Positions 1 through 6,742 of a DNA stretch of 13,307 nucleotides are shown here, piece by piece. This stretch comes from Spirochaetota bacterium. GTDB taxonomy: Bacteria > Spirochaetota > Spirochaetia > DTKZ01. Each line of letters begins with the position of its first letter. Within the stretch, counting starts at the first letter, position 1. Under the pieces are notes generated by a model that did no database searches, was not told where the DNA came from, and saw only the letters and a program-made list of their open reading frames with translations. Where the stretch lies: assembly GCA_029562045.1 (NCBI GenBank), contig JAKQWJ010000047.1, positions 1 through 13,307 of the forward strand, read 5' to 3'. The translations under genes and the position numbers were made by a program.

Positions 1-1
1 C

Positions 2-433
2 GATCGTCTCGTTGCCGGCGGCATGTCGTGGGAGCGGTATCGAAACGACTGGGGACACGCGGTGGTCACTTGCACGGACCCGGCGCCCTTTGTGGGGTCG
101 TTCGTGGCCCGGTACGACGCCACCCGGAACTACCGGAGCACCGCCGTGTGTTTCTCCGGTGCCCCGAGGAAGCACCCCTACGACCGGGAAAAGATCATAC
201 TGATCAAGTCCCCCTTCAGCTCCGAAACGGTGTTCTACGAGTTCCGCCTGTCGGACATAATTCACGCCGAGGACCTTCCCAGCATCGTCACGGAGAACGG
301 GGAAAGCATCAGGATGGTGAACCTGTGGATCCGGAAAAAAAGCATGGCTCTGCGGTTTCAGGCCTTCGAGGTCCACGAGGGGGGAAGCAGGAAGCAGCAT
401 GAGGGTGACGCCCCGGTACATACAGCCCGCTGA
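2..433 (+). CDS. Unrecognised protein, probably 5'-truncated by the window edge
   Basis: I do not recognise this protein. The frame is open to the left edge. The first ATG, at 23, has no Shine-Dalgarno in the 22 bases before it, so the gene probably begins outside the window; a start at 23 would give 136 residues. The product is soluble-looking, with no signal peptide or membrane segment. It alternates charged and beta-prone stretches, for example around ENGESIRMVNLWIRKK near its C-terminal third, which suggests a small beta-rich domain. The last 35 bases overlap the start of the radical SAM gene in another frame, so the two are probably co-transcribed and translationally coupled. The poorly conserved-looking tail (residues after HEGGSRK) lies in that overlap. 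No function can be assigned. Confidence 0.6.
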   Translation, partial: DRLVAGGMSWERYRNDWGHAVVTCTDPAPFVGSFVARYDATRNYRSTAVCFSGAPRKHPYDREKIILIKSPFSSETVFYEFRLSDIIHAEDLPSIVTENGESIRMVNLWIRKKSMALRFQAFEVHEGGSRKQHEGDAPVHTAR

Positions 434-1382
434 CGGCGGTCTGCGCTGCGACCTCTGCCCCCACCGCTGCCTCATCGCCGACGGCAGGTCGGGCTTCTGC
501 GGGGTCAGGACAAACTCCGGCGGGAAGCCGGACCTCCCCTACGCCGGACTTCTCAGCACCGCCGCCCTGGACCCCATCGAGAAAAAGCCTCTGTACCATT
601 ACCACCCGGGGGAGATGATCTACAGCATCGGATTTTACGGCTGCAACCTCCGCTGCCCCTTCTGTCAGAATTACGCCATCTCCCAGGAGTTCATCCGCGG
701 CGGGGAACGCCGGAGCCCGGAGGAGACGGCGGCGGAGGCCGCCGGGAGCGGCTCCTTCGGGATCGCCTACACCTACTCGGAGCCCCTGGTGCACTTCGAG
801 TTTCTCATGGAAACCGCCGCCCTGGCCCGGGAGCGGGGACTGAAAAACATCCTGGTTTCCAACGGCTTCCTGAACCCGGAGCCCGCCGCGGAGATTCTGT
901 CCCTGATGGATGCGGCCAACATCGATCTGAAGAGTTTCTCCGACGACTTCTACCGCCGGACCTTGAAGGGAAGCCTGGCTCCGGTTCTGGACTTCATCAG
1001 ACTGGCGGCCCGGAAAACCCACCTGGAAGTGACCACCCTGGTCATCCCGGGGCAGAACGACTCGGTCCGGGAAATCGGGGAGATCGCCCGCTTCCTGGCA
1101 GGGCTTGACCCGGAGATTCCGCTGCACATGTCCTGCTACGTCCCCCGGTACAAGTACCGGGTCCGGGCCACCACCGGGTCGGACCTCCTCCCCCTTCTTC
1201 ACGAAGCCCGAAGACATCTGGTCTATGTCTACCCCGGCAACATCGCCGGAGACGCCGATACCCGCTGCCCCCGCTGCGGGGCCCTTCTGATCCGGCGGAG
1301 CGGTTACCGGGTGGAAATCGTCCATGAGGCCGGCGGCTTCTGCGGAAACTGCGGGAAGGAGATACCCCTTCGGCGGGAATAG
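399..1382 (+). CDS. AmmeMemoRadiSam-type radical SAM enzyme
   Basis: A 327-residue radical SAM protein resembling the pyruvate-formate-lyase-activating-enzyme-like family known as AmmeMemoRadiSam. An N-terminal cysteine cluster (C17, C20, C24, C34) precedes the radical SAM motif CNLRCPFC (C82, C86, C89), which binds the 4Fe-4S cluster that cleaves SAM. GFYGCNLRCPFCQNYAIS is typical of the family. The C-terminus carries two CxxC pairs (C290/C293 and C315/C318), a rubredoxin- or zinc-knuckle-like module also seen in these proteins. The ATG at 399 is preceded by AGGA about 6 bases upstream. The length is normal. In many genomes the enzyme is encoded with Memo-like and AMMECR1-like proteins; neither is visible here, and the upstream overlapping gene is not one of them. 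The substrate is unknown. The subfamily call is from recognition of motifs, not a search. Confidence 0.88.
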   Translation: MRVTPRYIQPADGGLRCDLCPHRCLIADGRSGFCGVRTNSGGKPDLPYAGLLSTAALDPIEKKPLYHYHPGEMIYSIGFYGCNLRCPFCQNYAISQEFIRGGERRSPEETAAEAAGSGSFGIAYTYSEPLVHFEFLMETAALARERGLKNILVSNGFLNPEPAAEILSLMDAANIDLKSFSDDFYRRTLKGSLAPVLDFIRLAARKTHLEVTTLVIPGQNDSVREIGEIARFLAGLDPEIPLHMSCYVPRYKYRVRATTGSDLLPLLHEARRHLVYVYPGNIAGDADTRCPRCGALLIRRSGYRVEIVHEAGGFCGNCGKEIPLRRE

Positions 1383-1429
1383 GACGGGCCGGAGCCCACG
1401 ATGGGGGGCCGCAGTCCGGGGGCACGCCG

Positions 1430-1464
1430 GCGCCGCAGGCCCGAAGGACTGGCGCGGAACCGGG
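1430..1464. repeat. 35-bp palindromic repeat, copy 1
   Basis: Identical over 35 bases to 1538-1572. The outer arms GCGCC (1430-1434) and GGCGC (1451-1455) can pair, with an inner CC-GAA-GG hairpin, so a DNA or RNA copy could fold into a nested stem-loop. It lies just 3' of the radical SAM gene, the usual place for REP-like intergenic repeats. Whether other copies exist in the genome cannot be seen here. Confidence 0.75.
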
Positions 1465-1537
1465 GCCTGGGCCGGTCGACGGACCTGATTCAACCCGTGA
1501 CGGCGCCCGGACCGATGGAAGCACGCGGAGAACCCCC

Positions 1538-1572
1538 GCGCCGCAGGCCCGAAGGACTGGCGCGGAACCGGG
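1538..1572. repeat. 35-bp palindromic repeat, copy 2
   Basis: Perfect direct copy of 1430-1464, offset by 108 bases. Here the outer stem is longer because the flanking bases also pair: CCGCGCC (1536-1542) with GGCGCGG (1559-1565). Copy 1 has one mismatch in that extension. The match stops sharply at both ends (C versus G at each border), which defines the 35-bp unit. Confidence 0.75.
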
Positions 1573-1656
1573 CAGGTCGGCGGATCAGCTTCGACCCGAG
1601 GGGCCCTTCCGCTGCGGCGCATGACGGCAGGGCGCGAAAAACCCGGCCCTCCCCTA

Positions 1657-1685
1657 TTGACGAAACCTCATTTTTCCGGTAACTT
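1657..1685 (+). promoter_or_regulatory. Candidate promoter of the tRNA-Asn gene
   Basis: TTGACG at 1657-1662 (5 of 6 to the -35 consensus), a 17-base spacer, then TAACTT at 1680-1685 as a weaker -10. Transcription would start near 1692, about 13 bases before the mature tRNA end. The position directly upstream of a lone tRNA gene supports it; the weak -10 limits confidence. Confidence 0.5.
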
Positions 1686-1704
1686 TCTGATTATCGCGCT
1701 GCGT

Positions 1705-1777
1705 TCCCCTGTAGCTCAGCCGGTAGAGCGGGTGGCTGTTAACCACCATGTCGCATGTTCGAGTCATGCCGGGGGAG
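1705..1777 (+). tRNA. tRNA-Asn (anticodon GTT)
   Basis: A complete 73-base cloverleaf. The acceptor stem TCCCCTG pairs with CGGGGGA (one T-G pair). The D stem GCTC/GAGC is at 1714-1717 and 1726-1729. The anticodon stem GGTGG/CCACC encloses the loop CTGTTAA, with anticodon GTT at 1738-1740. The T stem GCATG/CATGC encloses TTCGAGT. The discriminator base is G1777, and CCA is not encoded (GCTT follows), so it must be added after transcription. GTT reads both asparagine codons. Confidence 0.97.
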
Positions 1778-1795
1778 CTTGGTTTTTTAAAAAGG

Positions 1796-1820
1796 CCGCC
1801 CTTTTGGGGCGGTTTTTTTT
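1796..1820 (+). terminator. Rho-independent terminator, likely bidirectional
   Basis: CCGCCC (1796-1801) pairs with GGGCGG (1807-1812) around a TTTTG loop, followed by eight T. On the minus strand the same stem is followed by CCTTTTT, so it can also end transcripts of the convergent lipoprotein gene that stops at 1869. It ends the tRNA-Asn transcript about 20 bases after the mature 3' end. Confidence 0.9.
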
Positions 1821-1868
1821 GTTAGGTCAAGCTGTTTTATATTGAAAACACCGGCTACAAATCCCCCA

Positions 1869-2672
1869 TCAGCCTTTTCGCATCTCAAAATTTTCCCGGG
1901 TACGCCATTCCATGTCGGCCCTTGCCTGGCCCGACAGCCTGTCCAGGGATTTTTTCATCTCACCGTAGATCCGCCGGATGGTTTTCCTGTCCTTCCGGGA
2001 GACCACCTGCTCGATGACCAGCCTTCGGTATTCCGTCGTGTTGGCCAGGGATGTAAGGGTTTTTATATATTTTTCCTCCGCTGCGGGATCGATCTTTTTC
2101 AGTTCGAGGCCGAAGGCGGCATAGGGCTGAGTCCTGACAATGCTGTTGAGATCGGCGAGCTTCGCTTTCTTTACCATATCCCCGGGAAAGTGGGCGGCGG
2201 CGCGGCTGAGCCTGCCGTCCGAATCGATGACAAAAACCTTGTCCAGCCTTTCCCTCATTTCGGGGACTCCCTGCCGCAGGGCTGAGGCGTCCCAGCCCTG
2301 GAGGGGCTGGATGGTCATGGAGACCTCTGTCTCCGGGGACCCTGCGGGGACAAGCTGAATTTTCCAGCCCGACAGGGCGTAGGGGATCCTGCCCAGGTCG
2401 AAAATGGGGGAAAGGCGTTGTTCCCCGATGCGGTAGAGGTAAAGGGAGAGATTGTCGTAGAGGTATCGGCTGCGTCCCTCCACGGGCATGATGAACCAGA
2501 AGGGTTTTCCCTTTGTCCAGGCCGCCGTGTGGGCCACAAAATAGATGGCCGACGAGTCGGGAGAGTAAACGGCGCTGCTGTCAACCTCGATCCTCACATT
2601 GACATCCCGGGTGGAGCGGCAGGAGGACATAATGACAGCAGACAGCACAAGCAGTGCGGTACCGAGTTTCAT
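1869..2672 (-). CDS. Predicted lipoprotein, function unknown
   Basis: A 267-residue protein I do not recognise. The start ATG at 2672 is chosen because it overlaps the upstream stop as ATGA and begins a lipoprotein signal: MKLG, a hydrophobic core LLVLSAVIM, then SSC with cysteine near residue 18. The lipobox is relaxed, as in spirochaetes. An earlier in-frame start at 2771 would lie inside the upstream gene and hide the signal peptide. The mature part has a beta-like N-terminal half (with FVAHTAAWTKGKPFWFIMPVEG) and a basic, helical C-terminal third that could form a coiled coil. The tight overlap indicates co-expression with the glycan-binding-like protein upstream and suggests that the two act at the same envelope site. 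The minus-strand reading of the 1796-1820 hairpin probably ends the transcript. Confidence 0.8.
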   Translation of the reverse strand: MKLGTALLVLSAVIMSSCRSTRDVNVRIEVDSSAVYSPDSSAIYFVAHTAAWTKGKPFWFIMPVEGRSRYLYDNLSLYLYRIGEQRLSPIFDLGRIPYALSGWKIQLVPAGSPETEVSMTIQPLQGWDASALRQGVPEMRERLDKVFVIDSDGRLSRAAAHFPGDMVKKAKLADLNSIVRTQPYAAFGLELKKIDPAAEEKYIKTLTSLANTTEYRRLVIEQVVSRKDRKTIRRIYGEMKKSLDRLSGQARADMEWRTRENFEMRKG

Positions 2673-3619
2673 TGCCGCAATTGCACAACCGCGCCGCCGG
2701 TGCGCATCAGGGTGAGGGTGCTCCCCTCCCGGTAGAAAAAGGAGAAAATTTCCTCCTCGCCATGGTCCCATTCAACTTTCAGGAAGCCCCTTTCCAGGGA
2801 CCAGCGGCCGCTGCCGAAGGGCCTTGTCCCGGAGTAGCTGAACACATAACCGTCGTCCTGGAAATCGATCTCTTCGTAATCCGCTCCTCTTCGGGTTTCC
2901 CAGAACCCGGTGATCCCCCTTTCGTCGGGAATGAACCGTGTTTCCTCCACAAAGCCCAGTTCCGACAGACAGGTATCGTTCCACCGGGTTCCTCTGTAAA
3001 CATCCATGATCTCGATGCGCAGAAGATAAAGAAAGATGAGCCCCTTTTTGAAGAGCTCCCTTTCGGTCTCGTCCATCCGGGAAAGGCGGGTTTTAAAATC
3101 GGCTTCTGATTGTTCGATGAGCCCCGCCGCCTTCTTCCAGTAGTCGGCGCCGAGACTGACGGACTGGGGTCTTATAGTATCCTGCAGGACAAGAACCTTT
3201 TCATTCCCCAGGGGGTCCACATCGAATACCTGGCCCAATTCGCTCACCCTGTCGGGGAAGGAATAGGCCGTGCAGAGCTCGGTTTTGATGGTTCCGACCC
3301 TGTTGTTCCTGGAGAAAAGATCGTCGTTGGCGGCGTAGCCGTTGATGAGCCTGATGGCCTCTGCCCCTACGGGGATGCTGACATAGATGACCGTGCCCGG
3401 GCCGCCGTCGCCTATGGCCCAGGAGCTGTCCGGGCGACGGTCGAAAAGATTCTCCGGCGCGTACCGTCCCGGAATCTTCGCGTCTTCCAGGAACGGCGCG
3501 GGGGAATAAAAATGAAAATCATGGCGGTCGAGAATCACCGCCTCCGGCTCCGCGGATAAAAAGCCCGCTGCGAGCAGAAGAAAAACAGCATGAAACACGA
3601 TGAAAACCCTTTTTTTCAT
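2669..3619 (-). CDS. Secreted protein with NADase-type glycan-binding domain
   Basis: A 316-residue exported protein. Residues 1-23 form a Sec signal peptide: MKKR, a hydrophobic core, and a likely signal peptidase I site after LSA. Residues about 50-223 match what I know of the NADase-type glycan-binding (discoidin-like jelly-roll) family. This includes DRRPDSSWAIGDGGPG, then RLINGYAANDDLFSRNNRV, and the closing IEIMDVYRGTRWNDTCLSEL (residues 202-221). A beta-rich C-terminal domain follows, from about residue 230, with GFWE and DDGYVFSYSG patterns. It would be periplasmic or surface-exposed and bind carbohydrate; the ligand is unknown. The start ATG follows a G-rich ribosome site (GGGGGG, about 6 bases upstream). 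It is first in a two-gene operon and overlaps the next start by 4 bases. Its promoter at 3702-3674 holds a poly-G tract, so expression may switch. Confidence 0.8.
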   Translation of the reverse strand: MKKRVFIVFHAVFLLLAAGFLSAEPEAVILDRHDFHFYSPAPFLEDAKIPGRYAPENLFDRRPDSSWAIGDGGPGTVIYVSIPVGAEAIRLINGYAANDDLFSRNNRVGTIKTELCTAYSFPDRVSELGQVFDVDPLGNEKVLVLQDTIRPQSVSLGADYWKKAAGLIEQSEADFKTRLSRMDETERELFKKGLIFLYLLRIEIMDVYRGTRWNDTCLSELGFVEETRFIPDERGITGFWETRRGADYEEIDFQDDGYVFSYSGTRPFGSGRWSLERGFLKVEWDHGEEEIFSFFYREGSTLTLMRTGGAVVQLRQ

Positions 3620-3673
3620 GGCCTGCCCCCCGGTGGAAAGGCGAAAATCGAATAAGCCTCAGGTGTCCTTTTA

Positions 3674-3702
3674 ACAATATGGGGGGGGATCCTATCTGTC
3701 AA
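3674..3702 (-). promoter_or_regulatory. Promoter with poly-G spacer for the secreted-protein operon
   Basis: On the minus strand: a perfect -35 TTGACA (3702-3697), a spacer of exactly 17 bases (3696-3680), and -10 TATTGT (3679-3674). Transcription would start near 3667 and leave a leader of about 48 bases before the ATG at 3619. Eight of the spacer bases are a C run on this strand (G on the plus strand). Any slippage would move the spacing off its optimum. Confidence 0.75.
3681..3688. repeat. Homopolymeric G8 tract in a promoter spacer
   Basis: Eight consecutive G on the plus strand, between the -10 and -35 of the promoter serving the 3619-to-1869 operon. It is the longest G or C run I noticed in the window. 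Runs of this length slip during replication in many bacteria and act as on/off or graded switches in promoters. Confidence 0.85.
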
Positions 3703-3807
3703 CGCAGGGAAACGTCCGTGTGTTTTTGATGGTCTGTACCCATCCCGCAGCCATTGTCTCACAGTCCGGCGGCTTTTTTAACCTGTTGAAAGGTCCGCGT
3801 TGACCCC

Positions 3808-4470
3808 CTACTCGATCTTCTCGATCTTCACGTCCGCATGCTGCTGCAGGTGCTGGAGGAGCTGGCTTTCGTTGTTGCGCTGGCGGGAGCGCAGGGTCAT
3901 GGTCACCCGCAGGTACTCGGATTTTCCCGAGTATTCGCTGACCACGGTGGTGTCGACGATCTTGAAGCCTTTTTCGTTCAGTGAATTCGTCACGGCGATG
4001 AGGACATCCCGGTCCTGGATGGTCAGGATCAGGGAGGTGAGCCGGACCTTGACATTCCGGAAGAGCTGGTAGAGCTCCAGGCCCAGGAGGGTGAACACGG
4101 TGGCTGCGGCGCCCAGGGCGTAGAGCCCCCCTCCCACGGCCATGCCTATCCCCGCGGCCACCCACAGGCCCGCGGCGGTGGTCAGCCCCCGGACGGACTG
4201 GCGCTGCATGATGATGGTGCCGGCGCCGAGAAATCCCACCCCGCTGACGATCTGGGCCGCCACCCGGGCGACATCGGCGTGGCGGGTTCCGGGAACCCCT
4301 TCGGACCCCTGGAAGCCGAATTGGGAAACGATCATGATGAGGGAGCTTCCCATGGCGACGAGGAAATGAGTCCGCAGGCCAGCCTCTTTCGCCCGAAACT
4401 CCCGCTCCAGGCCGATGGCGGCCCCCAGAAGGCCCGCCAGGAGAAGGCGAAGAATGAATTCCAGAGTCAC
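3808..4470 (-). CDS. MgtC/SapB family membrane protein
   Basis: A 220-residue integral membrane protein of the MgtC/SapB family. The family hallmarks are present: a first membrane segment followed by GAAIGLEREFRAKEAGLRTHFLVAMGSSL (residues about 16-44), then IVSGVGFLGAGTII and LTTAAGLWVAAGIGMAVGGG. About four to five hydrophobic segments fill residues 1-140. The C-terminal residues of about 143-220 resemble an ACT-like soluble domain. Family members are linked to growth at low magnesium and to control of ATP synthase in pathogens; the biochemical activity here is inferred only. The start is GTG at 4470, 9 or so bases downstream of AAAGGA. A 145-base gap from the upstream DUF937 gene with a candidate promoter suggests separate transcription. 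No clear terminator follows in the 188 bases before the next gene. Confidence 0.9.
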   Translation of the reverse strand: MTLEFILRLLLAGLLGAAIGLEREFRAKEAGLRTHFLVAMGSSLIMIVSQFGFQGSEGVPGTRHADVARVAAQIVSGVGFLGAGTIIMQRQSVRGLTTAAGLWVAAGIGMAVGGGLYALGAAATVFTLLGLELYQLFRNVKVRLTSLILTIQDRDVLIAVTNSLNEKGFKIVDTTVVSEYSGKSEYLRVTMTLRSRQRNNESQLLQHLQQHADVKIEKIE

Positions 4471-4556
4471 GTCAGTTGTCCTTTCACCCGGAGGCGGGTT
4501 CCGATGTTACATCCGTCGAAGGCGGAAGGCGCCCCTTTTCCGATGTCCGGACAAAA

Positions 4557-4584
4557 AATATCATGGAATTCCGTTCTTGTCCAA
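4557..4584 (-). promoter_or_regulatory. Candidate promoter of the MgtC-family gene
   Basis: On the minus strand: TTGGAC (4584-4579), a 16-base spacer, then GATATT (4562-4557). The start would be near 4550, giving a leader of about 80 bases before the GTG at 4470. The hexamers are moderate matches. The leader is GC-rich, but I found no convincing riboswitch-like structure in it. Confidence 0.4.
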
Positions 4585-4615
4585 TCGGAAAATCGGAGGA
4601 CTCCGGCCGCCAGGG

Positions 4616-5194
4616 TCATTTTTTGCCCAGAAACCCTCCCAGCATCCGCCCCAGATCGTCCATGACGTTGCCGTCGTTGTTGGAGTCCAGCATCCGGGCC
4701 GCCATTCCCAGGAGGTTCCCCCCGCCGCCGGAGGACACGAGACCCGCCAGGAGGTTCTGCACCCCGCCGGAATCCAGGCGCCGTTCCTTTTTCTGGTTTC
4801 CCAGAAACCCCAGGACCATGGGGGCCAGAACGCCGAGAAGAGCGGTCACCTGGGCGGTTTTCAGACCGGTCTGATCCGCCAGTTTCTTTTTCACCTCTCC
4901 CCCTTCCCTGCCGGGGAAGATGTGGGTGAGGATCTTCGCCCCGTCCTTTTTATCAACGCCGCCGAGAAACCGTCCGAGATCGTTCAGGTCCGCATCCTGG
5001 TGTTTTTCCAGAGCGCTGGTCAGTGACCGGGCTCCCCCGGGGGCTTCGGTGTTCCGCTGCAGCGCCTGAAGCAGCAGGGGGATCCCCATGTGCGCCAGGC
5101 CCGCCACCTTCTGCGGCTCCGCCCCGACGCTGCCGGCCAGGCTGTTCAAAAAACCGGAGTCCATTTTACCCGAAAAAAGATCCATCAGATTCAT
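4616..5194 (-). CDS. DUF937 domain protein
   Basis: A 192-residue protein matching the DUF937 pattern. The N-terminal half has repeated hydrophobic helices (GIPLLLQALQRNTEAPGGARSL, with LTSALEKH following) and LGRFLGG, then HIFPG and a helical core around LLGVLAPMVLGFLG. It ends with a glycine-rich stretch (GGGGNLLGMAARML) and a C-terminal DSNNDGNVMDDLGRMLGGFLG segment, whose DxNxDG resembles a calcium-binding loop and is common in this family. There is no signal peptide; the function of the family is not established. The ATG at 5194 is preceded by a strong GGGAGGA about 8 bases upstream. It follows the methyltransferase gene after 30 bases and is probably the last gene of the lipoprotein-HEAT-methyltransferase transcript. 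Confidence 0.82.
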   Translation of the reverse strand: MNLMDLFSGKMDSGFLNSLAGSVGAEPQKVAGLAHMGIPLLLQALQRNTEAPGGARSLTSALEKHQDADLNDLGRFLGGVDKKDGAKILTHIFPGREGGEVKKKLADQTGLKTAQVTALLGVLAPMVLGFLGNQKKERRLDSGGVQNLLAGLVSSGGGGNLLGMAARMLDSNNDGNVMDDLGRMLGGFLGKK

Positions 5195-5224
5195 CGCGAC
5201 GTCCTCCCTGTCTGAATATGGCGC

Positions 5225-6007
5225 TCACCCGGCCAGGCCCGGTTTTGTGCCCACCACCACCAGGACCCGGGCCCGGTGGTCGTAGGGAGCCCCGTCGAAG
5301 CTCCCGTAGGCCCTTACCTCGGTGAAGCCCGCATCGGTAAACAGTGTCTTCAACTCCCCGGCGGAGTACAGCCGGTGGGAAAAGGTGTAATCGTGGGTCC
5401 TCTCCTTCTCCACGATGATCCAGCGGTTCCTGAGGCGCCCGAAATCCTCCAGAATCTCATACTCCGCCAGGATGAAAACGTCATCTTTTTCGTACCACTC
5501 GGATTCGACGAAATCCCGGGCCAGGTTTTCCTTCCCCATGGTCTCCACCAGCAGTCGTCCTCCGGGACGCAGCGAGGCGTGGAGCTTGCGCAGCAGGGCC
5601 CTGTCGTCCGCGGGAGAGGCGAAATACCCGAAGGAGGTGTACACGTTGATGGCGGCGTCGAAACTGTCCTCCACCGTGAGATCCAGGATGTTCATGGGAA
5701 TGAACTCCACCGACACCCCTTCGGCCTCGGCGGTCCCGGCGGCGGCTTCCAGATAGTCCCGGTTCAGATCCACCCCGGTCACCCGGCAGCCCCGGCGGGC
5801 CAGTTCGACGGAGTGCCGCCCCACGCCGCAGCAGGCGTCCAGAACCCGGGAACCTTCGGACAGGGAAAGGAGCGACACCATCCCGTCCACCTCCCCGGGG
5901 GCCGCGGCCCATCGGTCGGGGCCGAAAATGTAGGGCGCGTAAAGGCTCCAGAATTTCTCGTCGTCGTACCACTCCGGCCCGAGATTGCGGGCTTCCCGAT
6001 TCCTCAC
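5225..6007 (-). CDS. Class I SAM-dependent methyltransferase
   Basis: A 260-residue cytosolic Rossmann-fold methyltransferase. Motif I is VLDACCGVGRHSVELA (D57, G61, G63), and the ribose-binding acidic residue is D80 in TGVDLN. DSFDAAINVYTSFGYF is a post-motif region, and LRPGGRLLVET is the usual strand after motif III. A C-terminal beta part has HDYTFSHRLYSAGELKTLFTDAGF. The N-terminal EWYDDEKFWSLYAPYIF is typical of small-molecule methyltransferases of this group. The substrate cannot be told. The start is GTG at 6007, only 5 bases after the HEAT gene stop and with no strong Shine-Dalgarno, so translation is probably coupled to the upstream gene. Confidence 0.85.
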   Translation of the reverse strand: MRNREARNLGPEWYDDEKFWSLYAPYIFGPDRWAAAPGEVDGMVSLLSLSEGSRVLDACCGVGRHSVELARRGCRVTGVDLNRDYLEAAAGTAEAEGVSVEFIPMNILDLTVEDSFDAAINVYTSFGYFASPADDRALLRKLHASLRPGGRLLVETMGKENLARDFVESEWYEKDDVFILAEYEILEDFGRLRNRWIIVEKERTHDYTFSHRLYSAGELKTLFTDAGFTEVRAYGSFDGAPYDHRARVLVVVGTKPGLAG

Positions 6008-6012
6008 GGGGC

Positions 6013-6699
6013 CTATTTTCTCAGTTTATAGATGACGTCCAGGGTTTTCATCTTCACGTCCCGGATGTAATTCGATTCCATGATTTCGATCATCACGTTC
6101 AGGGCTTCGGGGTGCTTGAGCCCGTCTTCGGATTTCGCCAGTTTTTCGATGGCCAGCAGGGTGGCAAAGGCGAAATTGTTGTCCGGGGCGGGTTTGATGT
6201 TTTCCTTGTGCAGGACCCACATCAGCTTGCCCAGGACTTCCCCGTTCTTGTCCCCGCCGATGCGGCCCAGGGCGTAGGCGGCTTCCGCCAGCACCATGGG
6301 CTCCTGGTCGTTCATCATCACATCCAGCAGGATCTTCTGGGACTTCTCCCCGCCGATTTCTCCCAGAAGGTTGCAGGCTTCGCGCCGGACCAGGTTGAAA
6401 TTTTTGGTGTTCGTCGGCTGTTCCTGCTTGGACAGCTGCTCCAGAACCGAGAAGGCGGCACTGTTGTCCCCGCCGAATCGCCCCTCCGCGGACATGGCCC
6501 GGAGGTTCTGCAGGGCGAGCATGCGGAGTTCCCAATCGTTGGAGAGGGCCTGGTTCCGGATCATCTGCAGCTCGATGTTCTGGCTCAGATACAGCTCTTC
6601 GATGGTCCTGTCCCGCCCCGGGGCGGTCTGGGCCATGGCCATGCCGGCCAGGACACAGGCGAAGAGGAAAAACGAGGCGAGCAATTTTTTACGGTTCAT
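6013..6699 (-). CDS. Exported HEAT-repeat protein
   Basis: A 228-residue protein with a signal peptide and HEAT-like repeats. The start ATG at 6699 is chosen because GGGGAG lies about 5 bases upstream and the reading then begins MNRKK, a hydrophobic core and an AMA cleavage site near residue 23. The in-frame ATG at 6783 would lie within the upstream coding region. Paired helices follow: DWELRMLALQNLRAM, LVRREACNLLGEIGG, MVLAEAAYALGRIGG, NNFAFATLLAIEKLAK and RDVKMKTLDVIYKLRK. The repeated GxIGG turn is typical of HEAT/PBS-type repeats, which serve as protein-binding scaffolds. It would act in the periplasm. It lies 43 bases after the lipoprotein gene; a small GCGG-AACT-CCGC hairpin (6728-6739) falls in that gap. 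Such proteins are common in spirochaetes. Confidence 0.85.
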   Translation of the reverse strand: MNRKKLLASFFLFACVLAGMAMAQTAPGRDRTIEELYLSQNIELQMIRNQALSNDWELRMLALQNLRAMSAEGRFGGDNSAAFSVLEQLSKQEQPTNTKNFNLVRREACNLLGEIGGEKSQKILLDVMMNDQEPMVLAEAAYALGRIGGDKNGEVLGKLMWVLHKENIKPAPDNNFAFATLLAIEKLAKSEDGLKHPEALNVMIEIMESNYIRDVKMKTLDVIYKLRK

Positions 6700-6742
6700 A
6701 GGAACTCCCCTTTTTGTACAAGATACCGCGGAACTCCGCCGT

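Larger units (their letters stand above)
1383..1656. other. Gene-free GC-rich stretch holding a degenerate tandem repeat
   Basis: No convincing gene lies between the radical SAM stop and the tRNA promoter. The stretch is very GC-rich. It holds two perfect 35-bp copies 108 bases apart (1430-1464 and 1538-1572). Around them is weaker similarity: ATGG plus GCACGC before each copy, and CGGAcctgaTTCaACCCG versus CGGAtcagcTTCgACCCG after each. This suggests an old tandem duplication of a unit of roughly 110 bases. The small open frames here are arginine/proline-rich and have no Shine-Dalgarno. I see no clear rho-independent terminator for the radical SAM gene. Confidence 0.5.

Noticed and set aside
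1430..1572. CRISPR array
   Set aside because: Only two copies, internal palindrome, a 73-base interval, and no cas genes; better described as an intergenic repeat.
309..1622. Long minus-strand open frame opposite the radical SAM gene
   Set aside because: It is antisense to a clear enzyme, rich in Pro/Gly/Arg, without a ribosome site; a by-product of GC-rich codon use.
1401..1682. Small plus-strand frame covering the 35-bp repeats
   Set aside because: Arg/Pro-rich translation of repeat DNA, no Shine-Dalgarno, and it runs into the tRNA promoter.
1705..1777. tRNA-Asn as an attachment site of an integrated element
   Set aside because: No integrase gene and no duplicated tRNA 3' end visible in the window.
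3610..3619. A7 run at the start of the secreted-protein gene as a second slippage site
   Set aside because: Seven A after an ATG is common in lysine-rich signal peptides and is weak evidence compared with the G8 tract.
4579..4601. GTCC...GGAC inverted repeat upstream of the MgtC gene as a terminator or operator
   Set aside because: Only four pairing bases at the ends with a long mismatched middle; no T run at the right place.
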